Assembly: GCA_030041305.1 (NCBI GenBank)
Contig: JASHOC010000277.1
Coordinates: forward strand, 1 to 34,757
Origin: Acidobacteriaceae bacterium
Lineage (GTDB): Bacteria; Acidobacteriota; Terriglobia; Terriglobales; Acidobacteriaceae
Reading direction: 5' to 3'
Length of the DNA: 34,757 nt
Below the pieces are notes generated by a model. It did not search any database. It saw nothing but the letters and a program-made list of their open reading frames with translations, and was not told the DNA's origin. Made by a program: the position numbers and the translations under genes. Positions 1 through 9,406 of the stretch are shown piece by piece; positions within the stretch are counted from its first letter, which is position 1, and every line of letters starts with the position of its first letter.

Positions 1-304
1 GCGCCGCGCGCCCGGAAAACTCGCGCAACAGCATGCGCAGATCCTCGACCATCATGTGAAAACAACCCGCATCCATTCAGCGCCGCAGCTGCTGATAGAC
101 CACGTTCCACGGCGGCAGATCATTGGGCATCATACGCCACGGAATGCCGCTCCGCACCACCTCACGGACCGCATTGAAAACCGCCAGCAACGGATAAACC
201 CGCTGCTCGGCGTCTTCTTTGCACAAGGTTAGGTAGGGCGCCACAAACGCCCACTCCTCATCACTCACATCGCTGGGATAGCCGGTTCGTCGTCGCTTCT
301 CCAT
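1..304 (-). pseudogene. IS5-family transposase N-terminal part, in-frame stop, cut by window edge
   Basis: The first 75 codons match the N-terminal DUF4096-type domain of IS5-family transposases (SDEEWAFVAPYL, then GIPWRMMPNDLPPWNVVYQQLRR). Translation meets TGA at 77-79. The same frame continues beyond it to the window edge as MDAGCFHMMVEDLRMLLREF, which is the usual continuation of the family. The family normally has Trp at this place (RRW), so the stop looks like a single TGG to TGA change rather than a true end. The catalytic DDE part lies outside the window. Either the copy is dead or the TGA is read through; decay is far more likely. The start is the ATG at 302-304. Confidence 0.8.
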
Positions 305-382
305 GTTGCCAGCATGGATTCGCTCGCCCGATATCCCTCATCCAAAAGAAAACAAACGAACAAAGTTAATAACAGGCTCTAG
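1..382. mobile_element. Partial IS5-type insertion sequence with right end and CTAG target site
   Basis: Beyond the transposase start the element appears to end at about 378. Read inwards on the minus strand the end is AGCCTGTTATTAAC, which resembles the terminal inverted repeats of IS5-type elements. It is followed outside by CTAG at 379-382, the kind of 4-bp CWAG target known for the IS5 subgroup. The other end lies left of the window, so neither the inverted-repeat match nor the target duplication can be confirmed here. Confidence 0.5.
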
Positions 383-422
383 GCTATTCCTCCTTTGGGC
401 GCCTTGCTATCGGCTTACCCCA

Positions 423-723
423 GATTATGACGGCTTGGACCACTACGAAGTGCGGCACTCGCAAGGTTGGTGCCAGCACATCACCTTGTCGATGGTGGCC
501 TTGGCCGTGCTGACCGTACTGCGCGCGAGAGAGAAAAAGACCCTCTTCCCGGAGGGTTCCTCTCAGCGCGCCGGAAATTCGGCATTTGCTCGCTTTCGTG
601 CTGCGCGAGGGCTGGCACGGCCTCGAACATCTTCTCGATTGGTCTGAGTGGCGAAGACGACATCAATTCCTCGCCCAATTCTTCCACTACCGAAAACAGA
701 GCCGCTTGCTCCTCGCTACTTAA
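423..723 (+). pseudogene. Frameshifted C-terminal remnant of an IS4/IS701-like transposase
   Basis: Two pieces in different frames make up a transposase C-terminus. Positions 423-533 give YDGLDHYEVRHSQGW then QHITLSMVALAVLTVLRARE, the conserved GLDHYEVR..GW..HI block of IS701/IS4-like transposases. After a shift of frame somewhere between 534 and 573, positions 574-723 give RHLLAFVLREGWHGLEHLLDW and a basic tail ending in TAA at 721. The N-terminal two thirds are absent. The piece lies just outside the presumed end of the IS5-type element, so this looks like nested insertion debris. Confidence 0.65.
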
Positions 724-840
724 TTACAACTGTAGTACTAGTTTCCCGAGCTGCTGCTTCCAGTTGGCGGATGCCGCACGCGCCGCCATTGCTCCGCACT
801 TAAACGCTCCCATCGCCGTCAGAGTGACAAGCTTTTTCAT
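724..840 (-). CDS. Small ORF behind mfd, possibly truncated by the adjacent IS remnant
   Basis: This 38-residue ORF starts 26 bases after the mfd stop, on the same strand, with a good ribosome binding site (GAGGAA five bases before ATG). The product begins MKKLVTLTAMG and contains AARAASA, which faintly resembles an export signal but has a weak hydrophobic core interrupted by Lys. Its stop at 724-726 directly abuts the stop of the transposase remnant on the other strand. The simplest reading is the 5-prime end of a gene once co-transcribed with mfd whose remainder was replaced by the insertion. No function can be assigned. Confidence 0.35.
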   Translation of the reverse strand: MKKLVTLTAMGAFKCGAMAARAASANWKQQLGKLVLQL

Positions 841-866
841 CGTTCCTCGCTTGATGATTGACCGAG

Positions 867-3800
867 CTATGCGCTCACCGGCCCCGGCGCCAGGTCGCCG
901 AGCAGCTCGCGTATCTCGAGCAGCACCTCGTCCGGGCGCATCGACGCTAAAGGATACTTGAGCAGGCCCTGCGGCGTGAACTGGGCCCCGCGTTTGGCGT
1001 TGCGCGCCACCACCCGCATCAGGTGCTGCGGATCGACGGCGGCGTTCTCCATAAAGCGAATCTGCAGCTCGCCGCGTTTGCGGTCCACCTGCGCAATGCC
1101 CATGCGTTCGCATTCCACGCGGATCTGCGCCGCTTCCAGCAGAAACACCGTCGCGTCCGGAAGCGCGCCATAGCGGTCTTCCATCTCCGCGCGCACCTCA
1201 TTCACCGCCGCCTCGCTCTTGGCCCCGGCAATCTTCTTATACAGCCGCAGCCGCTGGTTTTCTTCCGGCACATAATTCTCGTCGATGCGCAGAGCGATGC
1301 CGAGATTCAGTTGCGTCGCCGGCCGCTCTTCGGCGCTCTCGCCCTTCAGCTCCTTCACCGCGGCCTCCAGCATCGACGTGTACAACTCGAACCCCACCGC
1401 CTCAATGTGCCCACTTTGTTCCCCTCCCAGCATGTTGCCCGCGCCCCGCAGCTCCAGGTCCAGCGCCGCAATCTTAAAGCCCGCGCCCAGGTCACTGAAT
1501 TCTTTCAGCGCCGCCAGCCGTCGCCGCGCGATCTCCGTCAACTCGTTTTCCGGCGGGATGAGCAAATACGCATAGGCGCGCCGGTTCGACCGCCCCACCC
1601 GTCCGCGCAACTGGTAGAGCTCGCTCAATCCGTGCCGGTCCGCACGATTGATCAGAATCGTGTTCGCCAGCGGAATGTCGAGGCCGTTCTCGATGATCGT
1701 TGTCGCCACCAGCACGTCGAATTCGTGGCGCATGAAGGCCAGCATCACCTTCTCCAGCTCGCTTTCGCTCATCTGCCCGTGCCCCACGGCCACCCGTGCC
1801 GCCGGCGCCAGCTCCTGAATCCGCGCCGCAATCTCATAGATCGTCTCCACGCGGTTGTGGACAAAAAACACCTGGCCGCCCCGCTCCAGCTCCACCTCGA
1901 TCGCCGAGCGCACCAGCTTCTCGTCGAATTTCGCTACCACCGTCTGAATCGCCATGCGGTCCTTGGGCGGCGTCTCGATCACGCTCATGTCCCTCAGCCC
2001 CACCAGCGACATGTGCAGCGTGCGCGGAATCGGCGTGGCGCTCATCGCCAGCACATCGATCTCCTTGCGCAACTGCTTCAGCCGTTCTTTGTGGCGCACC
2101 CCGAAGCGCTGCTCCTCATCCACCACCAGCAGGCCCAGATCCTGAAACTTGATGTCTTTCGAGAGCAGCCGGTGCGTGCCGATCAAAATGTCCACCCGCC
2201 CGGTTTCCACCCGCCCCACAATGTCTTTCTGCTCCTTCGCCGTGCGGAAGCGCGAAATCATCTCGACATGAATGGGAAACTGCGCGAACCGCTTCTTGAA
2301 CGTCTCGAAATGCTGAAAGGCGAGCACCGTCGTCGGCGCCAGCACGGCCACCTGCTTGCCGTCTTGCACCGCCTTGAAGGCCGCGCGCATCGCCACTTCG
2401 GTTTTGCCATAGCCCACGTCGCCACAGAGCAGCCGGTCCATCGGCGTCGGCGATTCCATGTCGTCCTTGATCGCCCGAATGGCCACCATCTGGTCGTCGG
2501 TCTCGTTGTAGTCAAACGCATCCTCAAACTCGCGCTGGAATTCGTTGTCTTGGGAGAACGCCGTGCCCGGCGCCGTGCGCCGCTGCGCGTACAGCTTCAG
2601 CAGTTCCGCGGCCATATCCTGCATGGCCTTGCGCACGCGCGCCTTGGTCTTCGTCCACTGCTGCGACCCCAGCCGGTTCAGCACCGGCGCCGGCCCCGAA
2701 TCCGTCGACCGGTACTTCTGGATCAGGTCCAGCCGCGTCAGCGGCACGTACAGCTTGGCCTGCTCGGCGAATTCCAGAATCATGAATTCCACCGCCAGCC
2801 CGTCCTGCTCGATTTCCTTCAATCCCTGGTACTGCGCAATCCCATGTTCCACGTGCACCACGTAATCGCCCATGCTGAGATCGCGAAAATCGGAAACAAA
2901 CGCCGCCGTCTTCGAGCGCTTGGGCGCCGGTCGCGCCGCCACGTCAGCCTCATCCGAGAGATCGTTAGCCCCAAACACGACCACGCGCGCGTCGGCAAAG
3001 CTCACCCCCGACGCCAGCGGCGTGCGCACAATCACCGGCACGCGCAAATCGCCGGCCAGATAGCTGGCTTCCTCCAGCACCATCTCGCTGGCTCCGTGCG
3101 TGAGCCGGCTGCCCAGTCGGTACGGAACCTGGTACTCGCGCAGCATGGTGGCCAGCCGTTCCACGTCGCCCTGGTTCGTTGCGGCCAGCACCATCCGCGT
3201 GTCCGTCTGCATCAGCGCCCGCAACTGCTCGGTGAGCGCCGGGATCGATCCATGAAACCGCAGCGTCGTTCGCGTGGGAATCTCGATCTCGCCCAGCGTC
3301 GAGTCCTCTTCCAACACATCCACTGCGCCCAGTTGATCGAGATCCAACCCCATGTGCGCCTCGAGCGAAGCCGCCAGCACCTCCGGGCGCAGGTAAATAT
3401 CTTCCGGCCGCACCAACGACCCGATCCCTGACCGCTCATGCCGCTGCTCGACCTTGCTCCACCAGCGGTCGATTTGGTTGCGCACCATGGCCGGCTCATC
3501 CACAAACAGCGCGCACCGGGGAATCAGCGTCAGCAGCGACTTTTCTGCGCCCGCCACGCCGGCAAAAAACTCCCACCCCGGAAAAACGCTCAACCCACCT
3601 GCCGTTGCAGCCTCTTCCGCCGCCGCTTCATCTTCGGTGGCTTTGTCATCGAACTCGAGGCGCTGCCGGCTCAGCCGCGCGTTCACCGCGGCCAGCAGAC
3701 GCTCCGTCACCGGCGTCTCCGTCAACGGCAGCAGCAGCGCTTCGTCCAGTCCCGACTGCGACCGCTGCGATTCGGGATCGAACTTACGGATCGTCTCGAT

Positions 3801-4433
3801 CTCGTCGCCAAAAAACTCGAGGCGCACCGGCCGGTCGGCTTCTGCCGAATACACGTCCACAATCCCGCCGCGCCGCGTAAACTGGCCCGGCATCTCCACC
3901 AGGTCCATGCGCGTATAGCCCACGCTAGCTAGGTGCGCCGTCAACACCTCGATGTCCACCTCTTCGCCGCGCTTGAGCGTCACCGCCAGCCCCGCGAAAT
4001 ACTCGCGATCGAAGAGTTTCAGCGCCGCCGACTCCACCGGCGCAATCAGAATGTCCAGGCCGCCCGTGGCCAGCTTCCACAGTGTCGCCGCGCGCTGCTC
4101 CTGCACGTCGGGGTGCGGCGAAAGATTTTCAAAAGGAAGCACATCGTGCGCCGGCAGCCGCGCCACCCGCGCCGCATCCACCGCGCCGGTCAGCTCGCAG
4201 CCCGCCTTCAACATTGGCTCCAGCGCTTCGGCGGCCTTGTTATCGGCTACCACCACAATCACCGCCTGCCGCGCCGCCCGCGCCATCAGCGGCAGATACA
4301 GCGCCCGCGCCGTCACCGTCAGTCCGGAGACACGCCTCCGTCCCGCACCCAGGCTCAGATGCCTTCGTACGCGCTCAAATCCAGGCGAGTGCTCCAGCTC
4401 CGCGAAAATCTCGCGGACGAACGGGAGAATCAT
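867..4433 (-). CDS. mfd: Transcription-repair coupling factor Mfd
   Basis: Mfd is a DNA translocase that removes RNA polymerase stalled at lesions and recruits UvrA for nucleotide excision repair. The protein (about 1188 residues, slightly longer than E. coli Mfd at 1148) shows the expected order: UvrB-like N-terminal module; RNAP-interacting region with [16 protein letters not shown] near residue 525; RecG-like motor with Walker [12 protein letters not shown] near 670, DEEQRFG near 770 and [14 protein letters not shown] just after; and a C-terminal TRCF domain. ATG at 4433 is chosen; an in-frame TTG lies three codons upstream at 4442, and neither has a clear Shine-Dalgarno sequence. Long antisense ORFs over this gene are artefacts of its GC-rich codon use. 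Confidence 0.97.
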   Translation of the reverse strand: MILPFVREIFAELEHSPGFERVRRHLSLGAGRRRVSGLTVTARALYLPLMARAARQAVIVVVADNKAAEALEPMLKAGCELTGAVDAARVARLPAHDVLPFENLSPHPDVQEQRAATLWKLATGGLDILIAPVESAALKLFDREYFAGLAVTLKRGEEVDIEVLTAHLASVGYTRMDLVEMPGQFTRRGGIVDVYSAEADRPVRLEFFGDEIETIRKFDPESQRSQSGLDEALLLPLTETPVTERLLAAVNARLSRQRLEFDDKATEDEAAAEEAATAGGLSVFPGWEFFAGVAGAEKSLLTLIPRCALFVDEPAMVRNQIDRWWSKVEQRHERSGIGSLVRPEDIYLRPEVLAASLEAHMGLDLDQLGAVDVLEEDSTLGEIEIPTRTTLRFHGSIPALTEQLRALMQTDTRMVLAATNQGDVERLATMLREYQVPYRLGSRLTHGASEMVLEEASYLAGDLRVPVIVRTPLASGVSFADARVVVFGANDLSDEADVAARPAPKRSKTAAFVSDFRDLSMGDYVVHVEHGIAQYQGLKEIEQDGLAVEFMILEFAEQAKLYVPLTRLDLIQKYRSTDSGPAPVLNRLGSQQWTKTKARVRKAMQDMAAELLKLYAQRRTAPGTAFSQDNEFQREFEDAFDYNETDDQMVAIRAIKDDMESPTPMDRLLCGDVGYGKTEVAMRAAFKAVQDGKQVAVLAPTTVLAFQHFETFKKRFAQFPIHVEMISRFRTAKEQKDIVGRVETGRVDILIGTHRLLSKDIKFQDLGLLVVDEEQRFGVRHKERLKQLRKEIDVLAMSATPIPRTLHMSLVGLRDMSVIETPPKDRMAIQTVVAKFDEKLVRSAIEVELERGGQVFFVHNRVETIYEIAARIQELAPAARVAVGHGQMSESELEKVMLAFMRHEFDVLVATTIIENGLDIPLANTILINRADRHGLSELYQLRGRVGRSNRRAYAYLLIPPENELTEIARRRLAALKEFSDLGAGFKIAALDLELRGAGNMLGGEQSGHIEAVGFELYTSMLEAAVKELKGESAEERPATQLNLGIALRIDENYVPEENQRLRLYKKIAGAKSEAAVNEVRAEMEDRYGALPDATVFLLEAAQIRVECERMGIAQVDRKRGELQIRFMENAAVDPQHLMRVVARNAKRGAQFTPQGLLKYPLASMRPDEVLLEIRELLGDLAPGPVSA

Positions 4434-4557
4434 CAGCTTCAAGTTTAGCAGCGGTTGCGCTCAGCCAGAATGCACCGCTCCAGGTGCGCGGCGCAGCCAT
4501 TTCGCTCGGGTTTCTCGCGCCTGATCTTCGTTGTTTTTCTCCGACGGCGCCGCCACT

Positions 4558-5907
4558 CTACGCGGCCTCGGCGGGCCGTTCAATTTTGCCCAGAAGAAAG
4601 ATGTAGCCGGCGATGCCGATCACTAGATAGATTGCGGAAACGCCAAACGCCCACGCATACGAGTGCCGCGCCGCCACCACGTACCCGGTAATAATCGGCG
4701 CCGCAATCCCGGAGATCTGGGAGGAGAAATTGATGATCCCGCCCACCGTGCCCACATCGTTGGGCGCGGCGATCAGCGAGGGCAATGACCACCCCACCGG
4801 CGCCGCGGCTGAAAGCCCCCCCAGGGAAACGCTGATCCACAAAAGGGCATGCGTCGCGTCATGGGCATGCGCCGCACCCAGAATGCCCAGCCCGAAAGCC
4901 GTTCCGCCAATCAGCACCACCCGGCGCACCCCGCTCGAGTTCCAGCCGCGCTGCACCAGCACATCCACCAGCCAGCCCCCAATGGCGATGTCGGTGAAGG
5001 TGCCAATGAACCACGGCACGCTGGTGTACAGAAACGAGTCCAGCAGATTGATATGGAGCGCAAAAGAAAGATAACTCGGCAGCCAGGTCAGTAACAAATA
5101 AAAGACGTAATTATAGGCGCCGAATCCGAGCGCCAGGCCCAGCACTTTTTTCCGCCCCAGTAGGGTGAGCAGCCCCGACGGCGGCGGCGCGGGTCTGGCC
5201 ACGTATGCTGCCACCGGCGTGTCCTCGTCCGCTCCAACCTTCTCTGCTTCCTTATTTTCTGAGCCGGACTCGCAAGCAATGTACTCCCGCTCGGCTTCGC
5301 TCAGCTCCGGGTCTTCATGCGGCTCCCGGTAAATGCGCCAGAAGAATAGGAAGTACGCCAGGCTCAGGGCGCCGGTCAAGGCGAAGCTCCAGCGCCAGCC
5401 GGCCCGGATCAGCACGATCCCAATCGCCGGCACGCCAATGGCCGAAGCCAATTTGGCCGCTCCGTCGAAAAGCGACGTCGCCATGCTGCGTTCTTTGGCG
5501 GGAAACCAGGCCCCGATGGCTTTCGCGTTCGCCGGAAAGGTCGGCGCTTCCGCCACACCCAGCAAAAACCGCGCGCCGAAGAGGCCGCCCAATGTCGGCG
5601 CGCTGGCGGCGGCAAAGGTTGCGACGCTCCACAAGAATGTGCCCGCGCGTTGCACCCGGCGTACGCCCCATTTGTCCAGAATCACGCCCATCGGCATCTG
5701 GCAAACCGCGTACGTCCAGTTGTAAGCCGCAGACAGGTAACCGAAAACAACGTTCGAAATCCCGAAGGCCGCAATCAGCGCGCCGTGCGAAACCGAAAGA
5801 TTAACGCGATCGAAATAGTTGACGAGTACGCCGATGCCCAGCAGCCAGGCGATACGCCAGCGGCGGTGCGGCAAAACGGAGCGCTGTTCGACAGCCTGGG
5901 TGCTCAA
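4558..5907 (-). CDS. MFS transporter, anion:cation symporter (ACS)-like
   Basis: The 449-residue protein is a 12-helix major facilitator. The N-terminal part has NYFDRVNLSVS in helix 1, the MGVILDKWGVRR loop between helices 2 and 3, and RFLLGVAEAPTFPANAKAI in helix 4. This combination is typical of the ACS family (glucarate, galactonate, hexuronate and tartrate transporters). A long polar central loop (about residues 195-240) separates the two six-helix halves. The start is TTG at 5905-5907, preceded by AAGAGGT six bases upstream, a good ribosome binding site. The substrate is probably an organic anion such as a sugar acid, but no adjacent catabolic gene confirms this. Confidence 0.88.
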   Translation of the reverse strand: MSTQAVEQRSVLPHRRWRIAWLLGIGVLVNYFDRVNLSVSHGALIAAFGISNVVFGYLSAAYNWTYAVCQMPMGVILDKWGVRRVQRAGTFLWSVATFAAASAPTLGGLFGARFLLGVAEAPTFPANAKAIGAWFPAKERSMATSLFDGAAKLASAIGVPAIGIVLIRAGWRWSFALTGALSLAYFLFFWRIYREPHEDPELSEAEREYIACESGSENKEAEKVGADEDTPVAAYVARPAPPPSGLLTLLGRKKVLGLALGFGAYNYVFYLLLTWLPSYLSFALHINLLDSFLYTSVPWFIGTFTDIAIGGWLVDVLVQRGWNSSGVRRVVLIGGTAFGLGILGAAHAHDATHALLWISVSLGGLSAAAPVGWSLPSLIAAPNDVGTVGGIINFSSQISGIAAPIITGYVVAARHSYAWAFGVSAIYLVIGIAGYIFLLGKIERPAEAA

Positions 5908-6037
5908 CGCTTACCTCTTTTCGAGAAAATATCCCAGTCCATCGCCTTGCGCAACGAACCCGATCCGCACAGCCTGGCCGGCCGCCTCAAACTTAGTCCA
6001 TTGGTTGCGCCTTCGAATCGCGGAACAAGTGAGCAAT

Positions 6038-6099
6038 TAGCAGCTATGAGCTGGGAGCTAGGAGCTAGGAGCTAGCAGCTGGGAGCTAGAAGCAAAAGC
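6038..6099. repeat. Heptamer tandem array, AGCTAGN type
   Basis: Successive 7-nt units AGCTATG, AGCTGGG, AGCTAGG, AGCTAGG, AGCTAGC, AGCTGGG, AGCTAGA follow each other without gaps and end seven bases before the stop codon of the AI-2E-type gene. The constant part is AGCT; the last bases vary. Confidence 0.85.
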
Positions 6100-6105
6100 T
6101 GCAAC

Positions 6106-7152
6106 TCACGGTGGCCCCTCGAACGGCATATCCTTCCACACCAGATACTCGTCGATCAGGACCGCAACCAAAACTGCGGTTGGCACGGATACCAGTGCGC
6201 CCAGGACGCCGGCCAGCGCGAAACCCAGCATCAGCGCCACCAGCACCGCCAGCCCGGGCAGATCAACGCGGTGCTGCATAATGCGCGGCGTAAGATAGGA
6301 GTTTTCGACCTGGAGATACACGATATAAAAAATCGCCACGCCCAGAACCCGGCCCCACGAGTCGATCGCCGCAATGGCCAGAACCAGAATGATCGTAATC
6401 GCCGCGCCCAGCACCGGAATAATGTTCAGCAGGCCCGTCAAAAAGCCCAGCGCGTACGCGTAGCGCACTTTGAGCGCGACATACACAATGGTGCTGCAGA
6501 TGCCCAGGATGAGCATGAGGCTGGCCTGCCCCAGAAGCCACTTACCCATCCGGTCACCGGCGCGGCGCAGAGCTTCATCCAGGCGATCGCGCCGCCGCGG
6601 GGGAACCAGCGACAGGAACCAATGGTACGCTTTGTCCCCGTCGAGGATGAAGTAGATGGTGAGGACCAGCCCGGCGGCGAAGTCGAACAGCTTGCCCGCC
6701 AGATCTTTCAGGTACTCGAGCAACTGCGCGGCGGCCGTGCTGGCCCAACTCTGCAGTCTGGAGCTCAAAGCGCCGCCATCCAACCGTTCGAGAAAGCGGA
6801 TGTTCCGGATCTCGGTCAGCAGAGCCGGAACATTTTTAGAAGGCTGCGAGCTCAATTGCTGCAGGTCGTGAACCACCGGCGGGATGGCGAGAAATCCGAA
6901 TGCGGTGAGGGCTCCGGCCGCGCACAGAAACATGATGAAGATTGCCGAGCGTTCGCGTAACCGCCAGCGCCCGATGCGATGCCCTGAAATCGCATAGACC
7001 ACCGGCATCAGAATCACGGCGAACAGCGCCGAAACATACAACAGGACCAGCGCATTGCGCAGAACCCACAGAAGCAGCCCGGCAAACGCCAGCGCGAAGG
7101 CGAAGAGGATGTCTTTGCGGAAATTGCGCGGTTCCGCGGAAAGTTCGTTCAT
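6106..7152 (-). CDS. AI-2E family transporter (PerM/UPF0118 type)
   Basis: This is a 348-residue polytopic membrane protein of the AI-2E/PerM family. Two N-terminal hydrophobic helices (ILFAFALAFAGLLLWVLRNA and the next) precede a soluble region with KNVPALLTEIRN. A later helix cluster carries the family hallmark GLLNIIPVLGAAITIILV and QVENSYLTPRIMQHRVDLPGL. Members export AI-2, act in Na+/H+ exchange, or have unknown cargo, so the substrate is open. The reading frame extends upstream to 7278, but ATG at 7152 is preferred: it has AGGAG seven bases upstream and gives the usual family length, and the extra 42 residues are basic and unlike the family. Confidence 0.88.
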   Translation of the reverse strand: MNELSAEPRNFRKDILFAFALAFAGLLLWVLRNALVLLYVSALFAVILMPVVYAISGHRIGRWRLRERSAIFIMFLCAAGALTAFGFLAIPPVVHDLQQLSSQPSKNVPALLTEIRNIRFLERLDGGALSSRLQSWASTAAAQLLEYLKDLAGKLFDFAAGLVLTIYFILDGDKAYHWFLSLVPPRRRDRLDEALRRAGDRMGKWLLGQASLMLILGICSTIVYVALKVRYAYALGFLTGLLNIIPVLGAAITIILVLAIAAIDSWGRVLGVAIFYIVYLQVENSYLTPRIMQHRVDLPGLAVLVALMLGFALAGVLGALVSVPTAVLVAVLIDEYLVWKDMPFEGPP

Positions 7153-7375
7153 GCCCCGGCTCCTGACGGCAGCGAAGCCCTTTGCCCTTCTTCTCCGCGC
7201 CATCGGCGCCGGCTGGTTTGCCGCCGAAGTCCCGCGCATCGTGCGCAGAGAATTTTTCGCGACGTCCCTGAAAGCCAATCCATATTCGGATATTGCACGA
7301 TCTTCGAAAGGCTCCGACTCTGAAGAAAAACCTCTTTGTCTTGGATGCGCTGTTCCGCCCGCCCCGAACCTCTGA

Positions 7376-7434
7376 CCCCCGTTCTCTGTTCCCTGTTCCC
7401 TGACCCCTGACCCCTGTTTTCCCCGTCCCGCCTC
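7376..7434. repeat. Heptamer tandem array, GTTCCCT/GACCCCT type
   Basis: Units GTTCTCT, GTTCCCT, GTTCCCT, GACCCCT, GACCCCT and GTTTTCC run head to tail. On the minus strand they read AGGGGTC and AGGGAAC, the same variants seen at 8286 and 9407. The array directly abuts the stop codon of the DnaC-like gene. The rest of the gap (7153-7375) shows no gene. Confidence 0.8.
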
Positions 7435-8193
7435 TCAACCAAACCGCGCCCGCTTCACCGACTGGCGAAAATCGTCGCCGCGTATCTCCACGCGAATGCA
7501 CATTTCCGCCAACCGCGACCGCATCCGGTCGCCAATCCGGTCCCCCAGCGTCGGCTCCCGTGCGGCCCGCTCAATATCGGTCAGATTGCCCCCGGCCGCC
7601 GGCAGGTCGGGATAATTGGTGGTGATCACCGTCGTCTGGCGGTCGTTGTAGCGCGTGTTCAGAATCAGGGCCACCGTGTCCCACACCCACTCATTCGGCT
7701 TTTGCGCGCCCAGATCGTCCAGCACCAGCACCTCGGCGGCAAACACCGGTTTGAGCACCTCGAGCTCCGAGGTCTGAACCTGCGGATTGTAGCTGTTTTG
7801 AATGCTTTTGAGCAGCTCCCGATAGTCGCAGAACAGGCCCCGCACGCCGCGCTCCCGCACCAGCCGCTGCAGCACCCCTACGGCCAGGTGCGTTTTGCCC
7901 AAGCCGGTCGTCCCCACAAAAAGCAGTCCCCGGCCAGCGGTGTCCACGGGATACGCATCGACGAACCGCCGCGCCGTCAGCAGGGCGCGGCCCAGAGAAT
8001 CGTCGGCGCGCGGGTACGAGGGGTCAAAAGCGTCCAGCGTGCAATCGCGGTAGCGTTGCGGGATGTGGGCCGCCGCCAGCCGCCGCTGCTCGCGCTCCAT
8101 TTCCTGGCACTCGCAAGGCCGCGAAACCCACCTGCCGCCTTCGTCGACCACCCGCACCAACCCCACCCCATCGCAAATCGAACACACACTCAT
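7435..8193 (-). CDS. DnaC/IstB-like AAA+ ATPase with N-terminal zinc motif
   Basis: The protein (252 residues) has an N-terminal Cys cluster (CSIC, then CECQ about 25 residues later) likely to bind zinc, followed by an AAA+ ATPase of the DnaC/DnaI helicase-loader type. Walker A is GTTGLGKTHL near residue 93, Walker B is VLVLDDLGA near 155, and a sensor region VITTNYPD follows, with an arginine-rich end (GDRIGDRMRSRLAEMC). The family loads the replicative helicase or, as IstB, assists transposases. No transposase lies next to it, so a chromosomal replication role is more likely. Start: ATG at 8193 is preferred over the upstream frame start at 8250 because the Cys motif begins immediately after it; the Shine-Dalgarno match is weak. 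Confidence 0.85.
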   Translation of the reverse strand: MSVCSICDGVGLVRVVDEGGRWVSRPCECQEMEREQRRLAAAHIPQRYRDCTLDAFDPSYPRADDSLGRALLTARRFVDAYPVDTAGRGLLFVGTTGLGKTHLAVGVLQRLVRERGVRGLFCDYRELLKSIQNSYNPQVQTSELEVLKPVFAAEVLVLDDLGAQKPNEWVWDTVALILNTRYNDRQTTVITTNYPDLPAAGGNLTDIERAAREPTLGDRIGDRMRSRLAEMCIRVEIRGDDFRQSVKRARFG

Positions 8194-8285
8194 CTCAACC
8201 AGCCTAGCGCAGCAGGCTGAGCCGCGCAGCGGTGGGTTGCGCAGCCCCAATTGTGGAAATTGGCGACAGACCTTCTCCGATGTCA

Positions 8286-8460
8286 GCTCTCAGTGGTCAG
8301 GGGTCAGGGGTCAGGGGCCAGTAGCCAGCGGTCAGCGGCCAGCGGTCAGCGATCGGCGGTCGGTGCTCTGTCCCCGGCCCCTGTTCCCTCGGTCCCTGTT
8401 CCCTCTTCCCTTAGTCCCTTAGTCCCTTGTTCCCTTCGTCCCTCGTCCCTATTCCCCCCT
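8286..8460. repeat. Long heptamer tandem array with two opposite halves
   Basis: The first half reads AGGGGTC, AGGGGTC, AGGGGCC, AGTAGCC, AGCGGTC, AGCGGCC, AGCGGTC, AGCGATC, GGCGGTC in strict 7-nt register. The second half (about 8376-8460) is made of TTCCCT-type units (GTTCCCT and CTTCCCTT variants), that is, the complementary sense, with occasional 8-nt steps. The two halves could pair as a large imperfect hairpin. It fills the gap between the divergent DnaC-like and SGNH genes. Confidence 0.85.
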
Positions 8461-8473
8461 TCTCCGTCCCGAG

Positions 8474-8503
8474 GTGACCGCGCGGGGCGCCGTTGCCTAC
8501 AAT
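8474..8503 (+). promoter_or_regulatory. Possible sigma-70 type promoter for the SGNH gene
   Basis: GTGACC at 8474-8479 and TACAAT at 8498-8503 are 18 bases apart. The -10 box is good and the -35 box is weak. It lies 69 bases upstream of the chosen start of the SGNH gene. Inference from sequence only. Confidence 0.35.
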
Positions 8504-8572
8504 CGGAGCGTGCTTCCGCAAGAGGGTCACACGGCGCTGAAAACTCGCGGAAACGTGAAAGGGGGATGGAGA

Positions 8573-9397
8573 ATGCAACGCAGGTTCGTCATGGGTCGAA
8601 GCAGTCTGGTGCTCGCGGCCGGTCTTGTGGCTGCGTTCTCACTTGTGATTGCTTCTGCGGGCCAGGAACCCGGCAAAACTATGCCTGAGACTCCGGCGCC
8701 CGCCACGCCGCCCGCCCATGCCGTGCCCAGCGATTACGCCGCCCAGCACGAGCACCTGCTGCTTACCGACTTCGGTGACCTCGAACGCTTCCAGGCCGCC
8801 GACGCCGCTCTGCCGCCGCCCGCCCCGGGAGAAGACCGCGTCATCTTTATGGGCGATTCCATCACCCAAGGGTGGAAGATTGAAGGGCCCGGCGGCACAT
8901 TTCCCGGCAAGCCTTACATCAATCGCGGCATCAGCGGCCAAACCACGTCCCAGATGCTGATCCGTTTCCGCCCGGACGTGATCGATCTGAAGCCCAAAGT
9001 CGTCGTCATTCTCGCCGGCATCAACGACATCGCCCAAAACACCGGCCCCATGACCCTCCGGGAAACCGAAGAAAACCTCGCTTCCATGGCCGATCTCGCC
9101 ACCTCGAACCACATTCGCGTCGTGCTCTGCTCGGTCACGCCGGCTTTTGACTTCCCTTGGCGCCCGGGATTGGATCCGGCCGCGAAGATCGTCAACCTCA
9201 ATGTGTGGATCCAGGCCTATGCGGCGGAAAAAGGCTACGTGTACGTCGACTACTACTCGGCCCTCAAAGACGCGCGGGGTGGTCTGCCGCCCAACCTGAG
9301 CCACGACGGCGTCCATCCCAATCCATCCGGCTACGTCATCATGGCCCCGCTCGCCGAAGCTGGCATCGAAAAGGCGCTGGCGCAGGCCGCGCAATAA
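8573..9397 (+). CDS. Exported SGNH/GDSL-family hydrolase
   Basis: This 274-residue serine esterase or acyl hydrolase has the SGNH blocks in order: GDSITQGW (nucleophile Ser96), GISGQTT (oxyanion Gly), AGINDIAQN (oxyanion Asn) and DGVHPNPSGY (Asp245 and His248 of the triad). An N-terminal signal peptide (hydrophobic stretch SLVLAAGLVAAFSLVIASA) and a Pro/Ala-rich linker indicate export. It resembles PAF-acetylhydrolase-like and carbohydrate acetylesterase members. With the GH31 glycosidase next on the same strand, deacetylation of plant or microbial polysaccharide is a reasonable but unproven role. ATG at 8573 is chosen because a purine-rich GGGGGATGGAGA precedes it and the signal peptide follows at once. 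Confidence 0.9.
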   Translation: MQRRFVMGRSSLVLAAGLVAAFSLVIASAGQEPGKTMPETPAPATPPAHAVPSDYAAQHEHLLLTDFGDLERFQAADAALPPPAPGEDRVIFMGDSITQGWKIEGPGGTFPGKPYINRGISGQTTSQMLIRFRPDVIDLKPKVVVILAGINDIAQNTGPMTLRETEENLASMADLATSNHIRVVLCSVTPAFDFPWRPGLDPAAKIVNLNVWIQAYAAEKGYVYVDYYSALKDARGGLPPNLSHDGVHPNPSGYVIMAPLAEAGIEKALAQAAQ

Positions 9398-9406
9398 CCA
9401 GAGAGC

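Noticed and set aside
1023..3431. 802-codon open frame antisense to mfd
   Set aside because: Mfd on the other strand is unmistakable. The antisense product is His/Arg/Leu/Gln-rich, as expected for the complement of GC-rich coding sequence.
8286..8460. Heptamer arrays as CRISPR
   Set aside because: Units are 7 nt, with no unique spacers and no cas genes.
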